Positions 5,688-5,723 of a stretch of DNA of 5,723 nucleotides are shown one piece after another. The position numbers were made by a program, and so were the translations under genes. The stretch spans positions 1 to 5,723 of the forward strand of contig CAMLME010000121.1 of NCBI GenBank assembly GCA_946481235.1, given 5' to 3'. How positions within the stretch are numbered: position 1 is the first letter of the stretch; each line of letters opens with the position of its first letter. The notes beneath the pieces were generated by a model that was not told the DNA's origin, searched no databases, and saw only the letters and a program-made list of their open reading frames with translations. Source of the stretch: an uncultured Methylobacillus sp. GTDB taxonomy: Bacteria; Pseudomonadota; Gammaproteobacteria; Burkholderiales; Methylophilaceae.

Positions 5688-5723
5688 CCGAATCTATTGC
5701 CTCGCCACTATTTTTTAACAACA

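Overview
The window looks like a chromosomal segment of a Gram-negative proteobacterium. It has moderately high GC, Sec-exported periplasmic proteins, a TonB-type energy transducer, a di-haem cytochrome b561 and a two-component sensor kinase. The protein families suggest a betaproteobacterium with PQQ-dependent (quinoprotein) metabolism, such as a methylotroph-like or Nitrosomonadales-type organism. That placement is an inference, because no rRNA or other marker gene is present.

Left part (1-2763): the tail of an unrecognised gene ends at 102. It is followed by a SoxYZ-like carrier fusion protein (176-979, +), a bidirectional hairpin terminator (999-1021), a convergent cytochrome b561 gene (1036-1638, -), a 213-base divergent intergenic region with two short dyads, and an exported SoxH-like metallo-beta-lactamase-fold hydrolase (1852-2763, +). 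The carrier and the hydrolase match families annotated as 'quinoprotein dehydrogenase-associated SoxYZ-like carrier' and 'quinoprotein relay system zinc metallohydrolase'. Together they look like a periplasmic carrier, its possible hydrolase and a membrane electron-transfer protein. The chemistry of this relay is, as far as I know, not established. The window contains no quinoprotein dehydrogenase and none of the classical thiosulfate-oxidation genes soxA, soxB, soxX, soxC or soxD.

Right part (2764-5723): an extended -10 promoter precedes a proline-rich TonB-family protein (2901-3659, +). A membrane sensor histidine kinase (3672-5129, +) follows only 12 bases after it, so the two probably form an operon. 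No response regulator, exbB or exbD lies in the window. The kinase carries Asn instead of the usual acidic residue next to its phosphoacceptor His. A convergent RNA 2',3'-cyclic phosphodiesterase (ThpR/LigT family, 5139-5687, -) ends 9 bases from the kinase gene.

The best candidate for an under-described system is the SoxYZ-fusion / cytochrome b561 / SoxH-like cluster. The next is the pairing of a TonB protein with an apparently orphan kinase. No transposon, CRISPR array, tRNA, rRNA or riboswitch was recognised, and no intergenic stretch exceeds about 215 bases.
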